A DNA stretch of 64,000 bases from Bacteroidales bacterium (GTDB lineage: Bacteria; Bacteroidota; Bacteroidia; Bacteroidales; UBA932): contig JAFUFS010000018.1 of assembly GCA_017469745.1 (NCBI GenBank), forward strand, positions 27,506-91,505, given 5' to 3'. The notes beneath the pieces were generated by a model, which did no database searches, was not told where the DNA came from, and was given only the letters and a program-made list of their open reading frames with translations. Below, piece after piece: positions 8,765 to 19,825 of the stretch. The translations under genes were made by a program, and so were the position numbers. Each line of letters opens with the position of its first letter. Position 1 is the first letter of the stretch.

Positions 8765-9328
8765 ATGGGTGACATGAAATGGTATGTCCTTAGGACAGCA
8801 GGAAGCAAGGAAAAGAAGGCCGCAGAATATCTTGAGAAAGAAATCGAGCGGTTCAAACTGCAGGATCAGGTTGCGCAGGTTCTCGTACCGGTGAAGCGCG
8901 AGATCGTGACCAAGAATGGCAAGAGGAAAGTGGTCGAAAGGCTGCTTTATCCTGGTTATGTGCTTATTCAGGCCACTCTCAGCCCGGAGCTCGAGTTCAT
9001 CATCCGCAACGACGTTCCCGGCATGTCCGGTTTCCTTACTGAAAAGAGAACTACCGGTTCACTTACCGAAAGGGTGCCTGTGCCGATTCGTGACGAGGAG
9101 GCCCAGTACATCATTGGCAATCAGGATCAGAACGTAGACAATCCAGTTGAAACAGAGGTAAACTTCGAAATCGGAGAATCCGTCAAGATCACCGATGGAC
9201 CGTTCAGCGGTTTCAGCGGTACCGTAGACGCGATCGAAGAGGACAGAAGCAAGCTCAAGGTGATAGTTGTGATTTTCGGCAGGAAGACCCTGCTGGAACT
9301 CAGCTTTACTCAAGTAACAAAAGAATAA
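8765..9328 (+). CDS. nusG: Transcription termination/antitermination factor NusG
   Basis: 187 residues. The N-terminal NGN domain opens with M-K-W-Y-V-L-R and contains L-Y-P-G-Y-V-L-I; the C-terminal KOW domain reads G-E-S-V-K-I-T-D-G-P-F-S-G-F-S-G. NusG binds RNA polymerase, lowers pausing and links it to ribosomes or Rho. It is followed 9 bases later by rplK, the usual secE-nusG-rplK order. Confidence 0.96.
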   Translation: MGDMKWYVLRTAGSKEKKAAEYLEKEIERFKLQDQVAQVLVPVKREIVTKNGKRKVVERLLYPGYVLIQATLSPELEFIIRNDVPGMSGFLTEKRTTGSLTERVPVPIRDEEAQYIIGNQDQNVDNPVETEVNFEIGESVKITDGPFSGFSGTVDAIEEDRSKLKVIVVIFGRKTLLELSFTQVTKE

Positions 9329-9337
9329 CAAACAATT

Positions 9338-9781
9338 ATGGCAAAAGAAGTTACCGGATTTATCAAGCTCCAGATCAAAGCAGGAGCCGCTAATCCAGCA
9401 CCTCCGGTAGGACCGGCACTCGGTTCCAAAGGCTTGAACATCATGGACTTCTGCAAGCAGTTCAATGCCGCGACGCAGGCCGCCGCCGGCAAGATCCTGC
9501 CTGTGGTTATCACTGTCTATTCAGACAAGTCCTTCACGTTCGAAGTCAAGCAGCCTCCCGTGGCTATCTCCCTCAAGGAAGCCGCAAAGCTCCAGAAAGG
9601 TTCCGGAGAGCCTAACCGCAGGAAGGTCGCTACCATCACCTGGGACCAGGTGAGGACGATCGCCGAAGGCAAGATGCCTGACCTCAATGCCTTCACCCTC
9701 GCTTCCGCGATGAGAATGGTCGCCGGGACTGCAAGGAGCATGGGTATCAAGGTCACAGGAGAATTTCCCGAGAACCTTTAA
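9338..9781 (+). CDS. rplK: 50S ribosomal protein L11
   Basis: 147 residues. L11 binds 23S rRNA at the GTPase-associated centre. The N-terminal proline-rich signature [10 protein letters not shown] and the C-terminal rRNA-binding helix ending [10 protein letters not shown] are both complete. It lies between nusG and rplA with short gaps, in the canonical order. Confidence 0.97.
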   Translation: MAKEVTGFIKLQIKAGAANPAPPVGPALGSKGLNIMDFCKQFNAATQAAAGKILPVVITVYSDKSFTFEVKQPPVAISLKEAAKLQKGSGEPNRRKVATITWDQVRTIAEGKMPDLNAFTLASAMRMVAGTARSMGIKVTGEFPENL

Positions 9782-9796
9782 AATTTCACACGCAAC

Positions 9797-10504
9797 ATGA
9801 GCAGAATTACTAAAAACCAGAAGGCGGTCGCTTCCAAGTACGACTCCTCTACACTTTATCCTCTTGCCCAGGCATGTGAAATGCTTAAGGACATAACCTA
9901 CACCAAGTTCGATGCATCCGTTGAGATCACCACGAACCTCGGTGTCGACCCTCGTAAGGCCAACCAGATGATCCGTGGCGTTGTCACCCTTCCTCATGGA
10001 ACCGGTAAGGTGGTCAGGGTCCTTGTACTCTGCACCCCCGACAAGGAGACCGAGGCAAAGGAAGCAGGCGCTGACTATGTCGGTCTTGACGAGTACGTCG
10101 AGAAGATCAAGGGCGGCTGGACAGACGTTGATGTCATCATCTGTACTCCTTCAGTCATGGCTAAGGTCGGTGCACTGGGCCGTATCCTCGGACCTAGAGG
10201 CCTCATGCCTAACCCCAAGACCGGAACAGTTACGATGGACGTTGCAAACGCTGTCAAGGACGTCAAGGCCGGTAAGATCGACTTCAAGGTCGACAAGACC
10301 GGAATCATCCATGCAGCCATCGGTAAGGTCTCGTTCACTCCCCAGCAGATCTGCGAGAATGCAACCGCATTCCTGAACGAGGTCCTCAAACTGAAGCCCC
10401 AGGCTCTCAAGGGCACTTACATGAAGGGTGCTACACTTTGCACCACCATGAGCCCTGCACTTAAGATAGATACCAAGGCATTCATTAGCGGAAGCGCTGA
10501 ATAA
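9797..10504 (+). CDS. rplA: 50S ribosomal protein L1
   Basis: 235 residues. L1 forms the mobile stalk at the E site and in many bacteria represses its own operon. The conserved segments [19 protein letters not shown] and the F-N/D-x-R/D N-terminal half are present. No L1-binding-like leader is obvious in the 15-base gap to rplK. Confidence 0.97.
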   Translation: MSRITKNQKAVASKYDSSTLYPLAQACEMLKDITYTKFDASVEITTNLGVDPRKANQMIRGVVTLPHGTGKVVRVLVLCTPDKETEAKEAGADYVGLDEYVEKIKGGWTDVDVIICTPSVMAKVGALGRILGPRGLMPNPKTGTVTMDVANAVKDVKAGKIDFKVDKTGIIHAAIGKVSFTPQQICENATAFLNEVLKLKPQALKGTYMKGATLCTTMSPALKIDTKAFISGSAE

Positions 10505-10518
10505 AAAGCATTCAAGTC

Positions 10519-11052
10519 ATGAAAAAAGAACTCAAGTCTCAGATCATTGAAAGCATCTCGGCGCAGCTTCAGAAGTACCCTAACTTCTACCTCGCAAACA
10601 TCGAGGGACTGAATGCCGGTCAGACAGTTACTCTCCGCCGTGCCTGCTTCGACGAGGGCATCAAGCTCAGCGTCGTTAAGAACACCCTGTTCGCACACGT
10701 CATCAAGGGCCTTGACAACGAAGAGATGAAGAACATCATCCCCGTCCTCGAAGGCAACACGGCTATCATGTACAGCGAGTCTCCCAACGGTCCTGCAAAG
10801 CTCATCAAGAAGCTGCAGAAGGACCTCGGCGGCAAACCCGAACTCAAGGGTGCCTACGTCCAGGAGTGCGCTTTCATCGGAGCCGACAAGCTCGACGAAC
10901 TCTGCGCAATCAAGTCCAAGGAAGAGCTCATCGGAGACATCATCTCCCTCCTCCAGGCCCCTATGCGCAATGTCATCTCCGCTCTCCAGAATGGTGGCGG
11001 ACAGACCATCGCCGGTCTCGTCAAGACTCTCTCGGAAAAAGAAGAAAAATAA
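10519..11052 (+). CDS. rplJ: 50S ribosomal protein L10
   Basis: 177 residues. L10 anchors the L7/L12 dimers to the ribosomal stalk. The N-terminal rRNA-binding half (starting K-K-E-L-K-S-Q-I and including V-V-K-N-T-L) and a C-terminal helix for L12 binding ending K-T-L-S-E-K are seen. The gap to rplA is only 14 bases, so an L10 leader of the E. coli type would have to overlap the end of rplA. Confidence 0.96.
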   Translation: MKKELKSQIIESISAQLQKYPNFYLANIEGLNAGQTVTLRRACFDEGIKLSVVKNTLFAHVIKGLDNEEMKNIIPVLEGNTAIMYSESPNGPAKLIKKLQKDLGGKPELKGAYVQECAFIGADKLDELCAIKSKEELIGDIISLLQAPMRNVISALQNGGGQTIAGLVKTLSEKEEK

Positions 11053-11082
11053 TAACAATAAACAATTCAAAAATTATCAATT

Positions 11083-11457
11083 ATGGCAGATGTAAAAGCA
11101 CTTGCAGAAGAGTTGGTTAACCTTTCTGTAAAAGACGTTCAGGAACTCGCAAAGGTTCTCAAGGAAGAGTATGGTATCGAGCCTGCAGCAGCTGCAGTAG
11201 CAGTTGCCGGTCCCGCAGCCGCCGCTGAGGCAGCTCCCGCCGAGCAGACCGAATTCGACGTTGTCCTCACCTCCGCCGGCCAGGCGAAGCTGCAGGTCAT
11301 CAAGGCCGTCAAGGAAGCCCTCGGTCTCGGACTGAAGGAAGCCAAGGACCTTGTTGACGGAGCCCCTGCCAAGGTGAAGGAGAAGGTCTCCAAGGCAGAA
11401 GCTGAGCAACTGAAGGCTGCCCTCGAAGAGGCAGGCGCCGAAGTTGAGGTTAAATAA
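11083..11457 (+). CDS. rplL: 50S ribosomal protein L7/L12
   Basis: 124 residues of the multi-copy acidic stalk protein that recruits translation factors. It has the N-terminal dimer helix pair, an Ala-rich hinge (about residues 35-50) and the C-terminal domain with K[19 protein letters not shown]. It is followed by a strong hairpin before rpoB. Confidence 0.97.
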   Translation: MADVKALAEELVNLSVKDVQELAKVLKEEYGIEPAAAAVAVAGPAAAAEAAPAEQTEFDVVLTSAGQAKLQVIKAVKEALGLGLKEAKDLVDGAPAKVKEKVSKAEAEQLKAALEEAGAEVEVK

Positions 11458-11485
11458 ACCAGCTTCCCCTTGCGGGATTATCATC

Positions 11486-11518
11486 AGGTTTAGAGCCTAG
11501 TGGGCTCTAAACCTTTTT
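11486..11518 (+). terminator. Terminator-like hairpin between rplL and rpoB
   Basis: GGTTTAGAGCC (11487-11497) pairs perfectly with GGCTCTAAACC (11503-11513) across a 5-base loop and is followed by TTTTT. This is a textbook intrinsic terminator, but it lies inside the ribosomal protein-polymerase block with no strong promoter visible between it and rpoB, so it most likely acts as a partial attenuator that keeps rpoBC below rplJL. Confidence 0.85.
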
Positions 11519-11558
11519 GTCGTATTTAGTTTTTCTCCATTTCCTCTAAAGGCAGAAC

Positions 11559-14500
11559 ATGTCAAAAAAGACTAACAACAAGCGAATTGTATTCGCTACA
11601 TCCAAGATTCTGGAATATCCTGACCTTCTGGAAGTTCAGTTGAAATCTTTCAAGGATTTCTTCCAGCTGGAGACGACACCTGAGAACAGGAAGAACGAAG
11701 GCCTCTTCCAGGTGTTCCAGGAGATATTCCCGATCGAAGACACGAGGAACAACTACAAGCTCGAGTTCATCGACTATTTCATTGATCCTCCGCAGTATTC
11801 GATTGAAGAGTGTCTTGAAAGAGGACTTACTTACAATGTTCCTCTGAAGGCAAAACTCCGCCTTTCATGCACAGATCCGGAGCATGAGGACTTTGATACG
11901 AGAGTCCAGGACGTGTACCTCGGCAACATCCCTTACATGACCCCCGCCGGTACATTCGTCATCAACGGATCAGAAAGAATCATCGTCTCGCAGCTGCACC
12001 GCTCCCCCGGAGTGTTCTTCGACCAGAGCATGCACGCGAACGGAACAAAGCTTTATTCAGCCAGGATAATCCCCTTCAAAGGTTCCTGGATTGAATTCGC
12101 AACGGACATCAACAATGTCATGTACGCCTACATCGACCGTAAGAAGAAGTTGCCTGTGACAACCCTTCTGCGCGCGATCGGCTACAATTCTGACAAAGAC
12201 ATCATCGACATCTTCGGCCTGGCAGACGAAATCGAGGCCACACCTGAGAGCCTCGAGGCAAACAAGGGAAGGAAATTCGCCGCAAAGGTACTGAAGACCT
12301 GGACTGAGGACTTCGAAGATGAGGACACCGGTGAGGTCATCCCCATCGAAAGGACGATCGCCATCGTAGAGAGAGGCGAGGTCCTCGACGACGACACCAT
12401 CGCCAGGATTGGCGACACTGAAGTCAAGACTATCTTCCTTCAGAAGGATGAGGCCAATTCGAATGAATATGCCATCATCTACAACACCCTCCAGAAGGAT
12501 CCTACCAACACTGAGATCGAAGCGGTCAACTACATCTACAAACAGCTACGTAATTCGGAACCGCCGGATGAGGCAACTGCAAGGGATGTCATCGACAAGC
12601 TCTTCTTCTCCGAGAAGAGGTACGACCTCGGAATCGTCGGAAGGTTCCGCCTCAACAAGAAACTCGGGCTCGGCACCGATCCCGAAGTCAGGGTGCTTAC
12701 CAACAACGACATCATCGAGATCATCAAGTATCTCATCCAGCTGATCAACTCCAAGGCAACCGTCGACGACATCGACCACCTGAGCAACAGGCGCGTACGT
12801 ACCGTCGGTGAGCAGCTTGCCAACCAGTTCAGCGTAGGCCTCTCCAGGATGGCAAGGACCATCCGCGAAAGGATGAACGTCCGCGACAGCGAGCAGTTCA
12901 ATCCTATCGACCTGATCAACGCCAAGACCCTCTCTTCCGTGATCAACTCATTCTTCGGCACCAGCCAGCTGAGTCAGTTCATGGATCAGACCAACCCTCT
13001 GGCCGAGATCACCCACAAGAGGCGTCTTTCCGCTCTCGGCCCCGGAGGTCTCTCCAGAGACAGGGCCGGATTCGAGGTCCGAGACGTTCACTACACCCAT
13101 TACGGCCGTCTCTGCCCTATCGAGTCCCCTGAAGGTCCGAACATCGGACTTATCTCTTCCCTGTGCGTCTACGCAAGGATCAACCAGCTCGGTTTCATCG
13201 AGACCCCCTACCGTGAGGTACACGAGGGCAAGGTTGACCTGACCGCAAAGGGATGGCATTACATGACCGCCGAGGAGGAGGAGAACAAGCTCGTCTCCCT
13301 CGCAAAGGTCAAGATGGACAACAACGGTAACATCACCGACGACAGGATCCAGTGCCGTCTTGAAGCCGACTTCCCGGTCGTCTCCAAGGAGCAGGTGGAC
13401 TACATGGACGTGGCTCCGAACCAGATGGCTTCGGTCGCTGCCTCCCTTATTCCTTTCCTCGAGCATGACGATGCCCACCGCGCCCTCATGGGAGCGAACA
13501 TGATGCGTCAGGCCGTTCCGCTTCTCACTCCCGAATCCCCTATCGTGGGAACCGGCCTTGAGGAGAGGGTCTGCCTCGACTCCAGGACTCAGTACATCGC
13601 CGAGCGCAAGGGTGAAGTCACCTACGTCGACGCCAAGGAGATCCGCATCAAGTACGACAGGACCAACGACGAAAGATTCGTTTCCTTCGCACCTGAAGAG
13701 ACCGTCTACACCCTTCCTATCTACAGGAGGACCAACCAGAGCACAGTCGTGACCCTGAAGCCTATCGTCCGCAAGGGCGACAAGGTCGAGGCCGGACAGG
13801 TACTCACCGAAGGCTATGCCACCCAGAACGGCGAGCTCGCACTCGGCCGCAACCTCAAGGTGGCCTTCATGCCTTGGAAGGGTTACAACTATGAGGACGC
13901 CATCGTTCTTTCCGAAGAGATGGTCAAGTGGGACATCCTCACTTCCGTCCATGTCGATGAATATCTTACCGAGGTCCGTGACACCAAGCGCGGAATGGAG
14001 GAACTCACTTCCGACATCCCCAACGTCAGCGAGGACGCCACCAAGGACCTTGACAAACAGGGTATCATCCGCATCGGAGCCCATGTCGAGCCCGGTGACA
14101 TCATGATCGGTAAGATCACCCCTAAGGGCGAGAGCGATCCTTCTCCGGAAGAGAAGCTCCTTAAGGCCATCTTCGGTGACAAGGCCGGTGATGTCAAGGA
14201 CGCTTCCCTCAAGGCCAATCCTTCGCTGAGCGGAACCGTCATCAAGACCGCCCTCTACGCAAAGGCATCCAAGGAAGGCAACAGAAGGACTGCAAAGACG
14301 GACCAGAAGACCCGTCTCGAGGTTCTCCAGGAAGACTTCAACAAGAAGGCAGAGAAACTCTACGCCGACTTCATCGGCAGGCTCGAGTTCCTCACCAACG
14401 GAAAGAAGAGCGCCGGCATCAGCGACCTTTACGGAGTTGAGATCATCCCCAAGGGGAAGGAGATCACCGCAGAGAAGCTCAAGGGCATCGACTTCCAGAA

Positions 14501-15377
14501 CATCAATTCCAGCAAGTGGACTTCCGACAAGAACACCAACGCGATGATCCAGGACCTCATCAACAACTACTGCATCACCTACAAGGTGTCTGAAGCAGAG
14601 TGCAAGAGGCAGATGGACAAGGTCAAGGTGGGTGACGAACTCCCCAATGGAGTCATGCAGCTCGCCAAGGTCTACATCGCCAAGAAGAGGAAGATCACTG
14701 TCGGTGACAAGATGGCCGGACGCCATGGTAACAAGGGTATCGTAGCCAAGATCGTCCGTCAGGAAGACATGCCGTTCCTCGAGGACGGAACTCCTGTGGA
14801 CATCGTCCTGAACCCTCTGGGCGTGCCTTCACGTATGAACCTCGGTCAGATCTACGAGACCGTCCTCGGTTGGGCGGGCTCAAGGCTCGGCCTCAAGTTC
14901 AGCACCCCTATCTTCGACGGTGCCGACATCGATGAGATCTGCGCCTACACCGACAAGGCCGGCGTGCCTCGCTACGGCAAGACCCGCCTAAGGGACGGAG
15001 GTACCGGAGACTGGTTCGACCAGCCCGCCACCGTCGGCGTGATCTACATGATCAAGCTCGGTCACATGGTCGATGACAAGATGCACGCTCGTTCCATAGG
15101 ACCATATTCACTCATCACCCAGCAGCCTCTCGGCGGTAAGGCACAGTTCGGAGGCCAGAGGTTCGGAGAGATGGAGGTCTGGGCACTGGAGGCCTTCGGA
15201 GCCGCCAACGCCCTTCAGGAGATCCTCACGGTCAAGTCAGATGACGTGACCGGACGTTCAAAGACTTATGAGGCAATCGTCAAGGGCGACCCGATGCCGA
15301 ACCCCGGCATCCCCGAGTCACTCAACGTGCTGCTCCACGAGCTCCGCGGACTTGGTCTCAAGGTCAGTTTGGATTAA
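11559..15377 (+). CDS. rpoB: DNA-directed RNA polymerase subunit beta
   Basis: 1272 residues, normal for Bacteroidota. It forms one half of the polymerase active-site cleft. The rifampicin pocket near residues 470-500 reads [19 protein letters not shown], keeping the residues equal to E. coli D516, H526 and S531, so no classic resistance change is visible. The active-site loop [12 protein letters not shown] lies near 1048. Transcription reaches it through the rplL hairpin; rpoC starts 25 bases after the stop. Confidence 0.98.
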   Translation: MSKKTNNKRIVFATSKILEYPDLLEVQLKSFKDFFQLETTPENRKNEGLFQVFQEIFPIEDTRNNYKLEFIDYFIDPPQYSIEECLERGLTYNVPLKAKLRLSCTDPEHEDFDTRVQDVYLGNIPYMTPAGTFVINGSERIIVSQLHRSPGVFFDQSMHANGTKLYSARIIPFKGSWIEFATDINNVMYAYIDRKKKLPVTTLLRAIGYNSDKDIIDIFGLADEIEATPESLEANKGRKFAAKVLKTWTEDFEDEDTGEVIPIERTIAIVERGEVLDDDTIARIGDTEVKTIFLQKDEANSNEYAIIYNTLQKDPTNTEIEAVNYIYKQLRNSEPPDEATARDVIDKLFFSEKRYDLGIVGRFRLNKKLGLGTDPEVRVLTNNDIIEIIKYLIQLINSKATVDDIDHLSNRRVRTVGEQLANQFSVGLSRMARTIRERMNVRDSEQFNPIDLINAKTLSSVINSFFGTSQLSQFMDQTNPLAEITHKRRLSALGPGGLSRDRAGFEVRDVHYTHYGRLCPIESPEGPNIGLISSLCVYARINQLGFIETPYREVHEGKVDLTAKGWHYMTAEEEENKLVSLAKVKMDNNGNITDDRIQCRLEADFPVVSKEQVDYMDVAPNQMASVAASLIPFLEHDDAHRALMGANMMRQAVPLLTPESPIVGTGLEERVCLDSRTQYIAERKGEVTYVDAKEIRIKYDRTNDERFVSFAPEETVYTLPIYRRTNQSTVVTLKPIVRKGDKVEAGQVLTEGYATQNGELALGRNLKVAFMPWKGYNYEDAIVLSEEMVKWDILTSVHVDEYLTEVRDTKRGMEELTSDIPNVSEDATKDLDKQGIIRIGAHVEPGDIMIGKITPKGESDPSPEEKLLKAIFGDKAGDVKDASLKANPSLSGTVIKTALYAKASKEGNRRTAKTDQKTRLEVLQEDFNKKAEKLYADFIGRLEFLTNGKKSAGISDLYGVEIIPKGKEITAEKLKGIDFQNINSSKWTSDKNTNAMIQDLINNYCITYKVSEAECKRQMDKVKVGDELPNGVMQLAKVYIAKKRKITVGDKMAGRHGNKGIVAKIVRQEDMPFLEDGTPVDIVLNPLGVPSRMNLGQIYETVLGWAGSRLGLKFSTPIFDGADIDEICAYTDKAGVPRYGKTRLRDGGTGDWFDQPATVGVIYMIKLGHMVDDKMHARSIGPYSLITQQPLGGKAQFGGQRFGEMEVWALEAFGAANALQEILTVKSDDVTGRSKTYEAIVKGDPMPNPGIPESLNVLLHELRGLGLKVSLD

Positions 15378-15402
15378 TCACTGGATAACCCGATTCAAGA
15401 AT

Positions 15403-18400
15403 ATGCCTACTTTCAATACAAAGGATAACAAGGTAAAGAGCAATTTCTCGAAGATCAGCATCTCGCTGGCTTCACCCGAGGACATTTCCGCAAGGTCTTG
15501 CGGAGAGGTCCTGAAGCCGGAGACCGTCAACTACAGGACCTACAAGCCCGAAAGGGACGGCCTCTTCTGCGAGAAGATATTCGGTCCCACCAAGGACTAC
15601 GAATGCTACTGCGGGAAGTACAAGAGGATCCGTTACCGCGGAATCGTCTGCGACAGGTGCGGCGTCGAAGTCACTGAGAAGAAGGTCCGCAGGGAAAGGA
15701 TGGGACACATCGCCCTCACCGTCCCCGTGGCCCACATCTGGTACTTCAAGTCTGCTCCCAACAAGATTTCCGCCCTTCTCGGACTCCCTGCCAAGAAGCT
15801 CGAATCCGTCATCTACTATGAGAAATATATAGTCGTCAATCCGGGCGCCAGCGGCGTCGAAAAGATGGAACTCCTCTCCGAGGATGAATATCTCGACGTA
15901 CTCGCCAGGATCCCTGACAACGACAACCTCCCTGACGGCGATCCCGAGAAGTTCGTCGCCAAGATGGGTGCCGAGGGTATCTACGACCTTCTCAAGGAGA
16001 CCGACGTGGTGGAACTCTCCAAGCAGCTCCGCCAGAGCATGGTCACCGAGACTTCCCAGCAGAGGAAGACCGAGATGCTCAAGAGACTGAGCGTCGTGAA
16101 GTGGTTCCTGGAGTCGAAGGACATCAACCGTCCGGAATGGATGATCATGAAGGTCATCCCCGTGATTCCGCCGGATCTCCGTCCTCTCGTTCCGCTCGAT
16201 GGCGGCCGTTTCGCCACGACCGACCTCAACGACCTCTACAGAAGGGTGATCATCAGGAACAACCGTCTGAAGAAGCTCATCGAGATCAAGGCCCCCGAGG
16301 TCATTCTCCGCAACGAGAAGCGTATGCTCCAGGAAGCTGTCGACTCACTGTTCGACAACTCCAAGAAGTCCAGCGCTGTCAAGAGCGAATCCAACAGGGC
16401 TCTCAAGTCCCTCTCCGACTCCCTCAAGGGTAAGCAGGGACGCTTCCGCCAGAACCTCCTCGGAAAGCGTGTCGACTACTCGGCACGTTCGGTCATCGTC
16501 GTGGGTCCGGAGCTGAACATGCACGAGTGCGGTCTGCCTAAGTTCATGGCAGCCGAGCTCTACAAGCCGTTCATCATCCGCAAGCTCATCGAAAGAGGAA
16601 TCGTCAAGACTGTCAAGTCTGCAAAGAAGATAGTGGACAGGAAGGACCCCGTCATCTGGGACATCCTCGAGAACGTCATGAAGGGCCATCCGGTCCTCCT
16701 GAACCGTGCTCCTACCCTCCACAGGCTCGGTATCCAGGCATTCCAGCCCAGGATGATCGAAGGAAAGGCCATCCAGCTGCATCCGCTCGCATGTACGGCT
16801 TTCAACGCCGACTTCGACGGTGACCAGATGGCTGTCCACCTCCCTCTGGGCAACGCTGCAATCATGGAGGCCCAGCTGCTCATGCTCGGAAGCCAGAACA
16901 TCCTCAATCCGGCCAACGGTACCCCTATCACCGTTCCTTCACAGGACATGGTGCTCGGTCTGTACTACATCACGAAGATCCGTCCCGGCGCCAAGGGCGA
17001 GGGAATGACCTTCTACGGACCCGAGGAAGTGATCGTCGCCTACGACGAGAAGGCCATCGACATGCATGCCAAGATCGGAGTCAGGCTTCCTGTTGACAAG
17101 CAGGACGCTTCCAAGGGCGAGCACATCGTCCAGACTACCGCCGGCCGCATCATCGTCAACCAGTACGTGCCCGAAGAGGTACCCTACGTCAATGAGGTAC
17201 TCGGAAAGAAGTCCCTCCGCAAGATCATCACCGAAGTCATCAAGTGCACCGGCGTCACCCGTACCGCCCAGTTCCTTGACGACATCAAGAACCTCGGTTA
17301 TGACCAGGCTTTCAGGGCCGGTATCTCCTTCAACCTCGGAGATGTCATCATCCCCGTCGAGAAGTCCGAACTCATCGAGCAGGGCTACAAGCAGGTCGAG
17401 GAAGTCAAGAACAATTATGCGATGGGCTTCATCACCAACAACGAGCGCTACAACAAGGTCATCGACCTTTGGACTTCGATAGACAACCGCCTCACCGGAA
17501 TCGTCGAGAAGCAGATTTCTGCAGACCAGCAGGGCTTCAACCCGGTCTACATGATGCTGGATTCCGGAGCTCGTGGTTCAACACAGCAGATCAAGCAGCT
17601 CTGCGGCATGCGAGGCCTTATGGCAAAGCCGCAGAAGTCCGGTGCTTCAGGAGCTGAGATTATCGAGAACCCTATCATCTCCAACCTTAAGGAAGGAATG
17701 ACCGTGCTTGAGTACTTCATCTCCACCCACGGTGCCCGTAAGGGTCTGGCCGATACCGCTCTCAAGACTGCTGACGCTGGTTACCTCACCCGTCGTCTGG
17801 TCGACGTCTCCCACGACGTCATCATCACGGAAGAGGACTGCGGCACCCTCAGGGGTCTTATCGCCACCGCCATCAAGAACAAGGACGAGATCGTCGAATC
17901 CCTCGGAGAGAGGATCCTCGGCCGTACTTCAGTTCACGACATATTCAACCCTCTCACTGGAGAGCTCATCATCAAGGCCGGCGAAGAGATCCGCGAGGAC
18001 ACCGCCAACCTGATTGATTCCCTCCCCATCGAGCAGGTCGAGATCCGTTCCGTCCTCACTTGCGAGTCCCGTCACGGAGTCTGCGCCAAGTGCTACGGCC
18101 GTAACCTCGCAACCAGCCGCATGGTCGAGAAGGGAGAGGTCGTCGGTGTCATCGCTGCACAGTCCATCGGTGAGCCTGGTACACAGCTTACGCTCCGTAC
18201 CTTCCACGTCGGTGGTACCGCTTCCAGCACCGCTGCCGATTCTTCAATCGAGTCCAAGTACGACGGTAAGCTCGTGTTCGAGGAGCTCAGGACCATCCAG
18301 AAGACCACCGAGGACGGATCAGTCCAGGAAATCGTGGTCAGCCGTATGACCGAGGTCAGCATCATAGACGAGAACACAGGTATCACCTATTCCCACTACG

Positions 18401-19653
18401 ATGTGCCCTATGGCTCAAGGCTTTACTTCAAGGATGGCGACAGGATCAAGAAGGGAGACCTCCTCTGCGAATGGGATCCGTACAACGCTACGACCATCGT
18501 CGAGAACGCCGGTAAGGTCCAGTACGACAACCTCATCGAAGGTGTCACCTACCGTGAGGAGATCTCCGACGAGTTCGCTGTCAACAAGGATAAGGTCATC
18601 ATCGAGGCCAAGGACAAGACCCGCAACCCGTCCATCATCATCGTCGATGAGGAAGGCAACCAGGTCAGGCAGTACAACCTGCCTGTCGGCGCCCACATCA
18701 TCCCGAACAACGGTGACACAGTGGGTGTGGGTGATGTGATCATCAAGATCCCTCGCGCCATCGGTAAGTCCAGTGATATCACGGGAGGTCTCCCGAGGGT
18801 CACCGAACTCTTCGAGGCCAGGACTCCTTCAGCCCCTGCAATCCTCTCCGAGATCAACGGAGAAGTGCTCATGGGCAAGGTCAAGAGGGGTAACCGCGAG
18901 ATCATCGTCAAGAACAAGGCCGGCATCGAGAAGCATTATCTCGTGCCTACGACCAAGCAGATCCTTGTCCAGGAGAACGACTACGTCAAGGCCGGCACCA
19001 AGCTGTCCGACGGCGGAATCTCTCCTACCGACATCCTCAACATCCTCGGTCCGGTCAAGGCTCAGGACTACATCGTCAACGAGGTCCAGGCCGTCTACCG
19101 TCTCCAGGGTGTGAAGATCAACGACAAGCACTTCGAGATCATCGTGCGCCAGATGATGCGCAAGGTCCAGATCACCGATCCCGGCGACACCGAATTCCTG
19201 CATGAGGAGCTCGTGGACAAGTGGGATTTCATGGATGCCAACGACAGGATCTTCGGCAAGTCCTACATCCTCGATGCAGGCGACAGCCAGAAGTTCATGC
19301 AGGGCGACATCATCGATGCCCGCGACATGAGGAACGAGAATTCGTCTCTAGAGCGTCAGGGACTCAAGATGATGGTGGTTCGCGATGCGAAACCCGCTAC
19401 CGCAAAGCTCGTGCTCCAGGGTATCACCAGGGCTGCTCTCCGCACCAACAGCTTCATCTCGGCGGCTTCCTTCCAGGAGACCACCAAGGTGCTCAGCGAG
19501 GCTGCGATCAGGGCTCGCGTAGACTACCTCGAGGGCCTCAAGGAGAACGTCATCTGCGGTCATCTCATCCCGGCCGGTACCGGCCAGAAGGAGTTCCAGG
19601 ACATCCTGGTCGGCCGCAAGGATGAGTACGAGGCAGAGATGAACGAACTCTAG
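15403..19653 (+). CDS. rpoC: DNA-directed RNA polymerase subunit beta'
   Basis: 1416 residues. The catalytic magnesium motif [12 protein letters not shown] is near residue 468; the N-terminal zinc site C-Y-C-G-K...C-D-R-C-G is near 70-90 and the second zinc site [11 protein letters not shown] near 886. The ATG at 15403 ([20 protein letters not shown]) matches the Bacteroidota start; the open frame back to 15268 overlaps rpoB out of frame and is rejected. A terminator follows. Confidence 0.98.
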   Translation: MPTFNTKDNKVKSNFSKISISLASPEDISARSCGEVLKPETVNYRTYKPERDGLFCEKIFGPTKDYECYCGKYKRIRYRGIVCDRCGVEVTEKKVRRERMGHIALTVPVAHIWYFKSAPNKISALLGLPAKKLESVIYYEKYIVVNPGASGVEKMELLSEDEYLDVLARIPDNDNLPDGDPEKFVAKMGAEGIYDLLKETDVVELSKQLRQSMVTETSQQRKTEMLKRLSVVKWFLESKDINRPEWMIMKVIPVIPPDLRPLVPLDGGRFATTDLNDLYRRVIIRNNRLKKLIEIKAPEVILRNEKRMLQEAVDSLFDNSKKSSAVKSESNRALKSLSDSLKGKQGRFRQNLLGKRVDYSARSVIVVGPELNMHECGLPKFMAAELYKPFIIRKLIERGIVKTVKSAKKIVDRKDPVIWDILENVMKGHPVLLNRAPTLHRLGIQAFQPRMIEGKAIQLHPLACTAFNADFDGDQMAVHLPLGNAAIMEAQLLMLGSQNILNPANGTPITVPSQDMVLGLYYITKIRPGAKGEGMTFYGPEEVIVAYDEKAIDMHAKIGVRLPVDKQDASKGEHIVQTTAGRIIVNQYVPEEVPYVNEVLGKKSLRKIITEVIKCTGVTRTAQFLDDIKNLGYDQAFRAGISFNLGDVIIPVEKSELIEQGYKQVEEVKNNYAMGFITNNERYNKVIDLWTSIDNRLTGIVEKQISADQQGFNPVYMMLDSGARGSTQQIKQLCGMRGLMAKPQKSGASGAEIIENPIISNLKEGMTVLEYFISTHGARKGLADTALKTADAGYLTRRLVDVSHDVIITEEDCGTLRGLIATAIKNKDEIVESLGERILGRTSVHDIFNPLTGELIIKAGEEIREDTANLIDSLPIEQVEIRSVLTCESRHGVCAKCYGRNLATSRMVEKGEVVGVIAAQSIGEPGTQLTLRTFHVGGTASSTAADSSIESKYDGKLVFEELRTIQKTTEDGSVQEIVVSRMTEVSIIDENTGITYSHYDVPYGSRLYFKDGDRIKKGDLLCEWDPYNATTIVENAGKVQYDNLIEGVTYREEISDEFAVNKDKVIIEAKDKTRNPSIIIVDEEGNQVRQYNLPVGAHIIPNNGDTVGVGDVIIKIPRAIGKSSDITGGLPRVTELFEARTPSAPAILSEINGEVLMGKVKRGNREIIVKNKAGIEKHYLVPTTKQILVQENDYVKAGTKLSDGGISPTDILNILGPVKAQDYIVNEVQAVYRLQGVKINDKHFEIIVRQMMRKVQITDPGDTEFLHEELVDKWDFMDANDRIFGKSYILDAGDSQKFMQGDIIDARDMRNENSSLERQGLKMMVVRDAKPATAKLVLQGITRAALRTNSFISAASFQETTKVLSEAAIRARVDYLEGLKENVICGHLIPAGTGQKEFQDILVGRKDEYEAEMNEL

Positions 19654-19675
19654 GACTATCCTACATACCCTTTGA

Positions 19676-19707
19676 AGAGCGACTGATAAATATCAGCCGC
19701 TCTTTTT
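19676..19707 (+). terminator. Intrinsic terminator of the rpoBC transcript
   Basis: AGAGCG-a-CTGAT pairs with ATCAG-c-CGCTCT across a 4-base loop with one internal mismatch, followed by a TTTTT run. It lies 23 bases after the rpoC stop and ends the long block that begins at the tRNA promoter. Confidence 0.85.
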
Positions 19708-19825
19708 ATTTGCAGGATTTCGTCTAGCGAAAAGGGGATTTGGTCGAGAAGTGGAATTTACGGCGGGGAAGGAGCACAGAATTTGATTTTGGGAAAGGCC
19801 ATTAACCCCCTAAAATGCACTCGCA

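Noticed and set aside
12961-13060. Rifampicin-resistance substitution in rpoB
   Set aside because: The positions equal to E. coli D516, H526 and S531 keep the sensitive residues.
12948-14726. 592-codon open frame antisense to rpoB
   Set aside because: Its text is the low-complexity Leu/Asp/Gly/Val mixture expected opposite a GC-rich, codon-biased gene, and rpoB is certain on the other strand.
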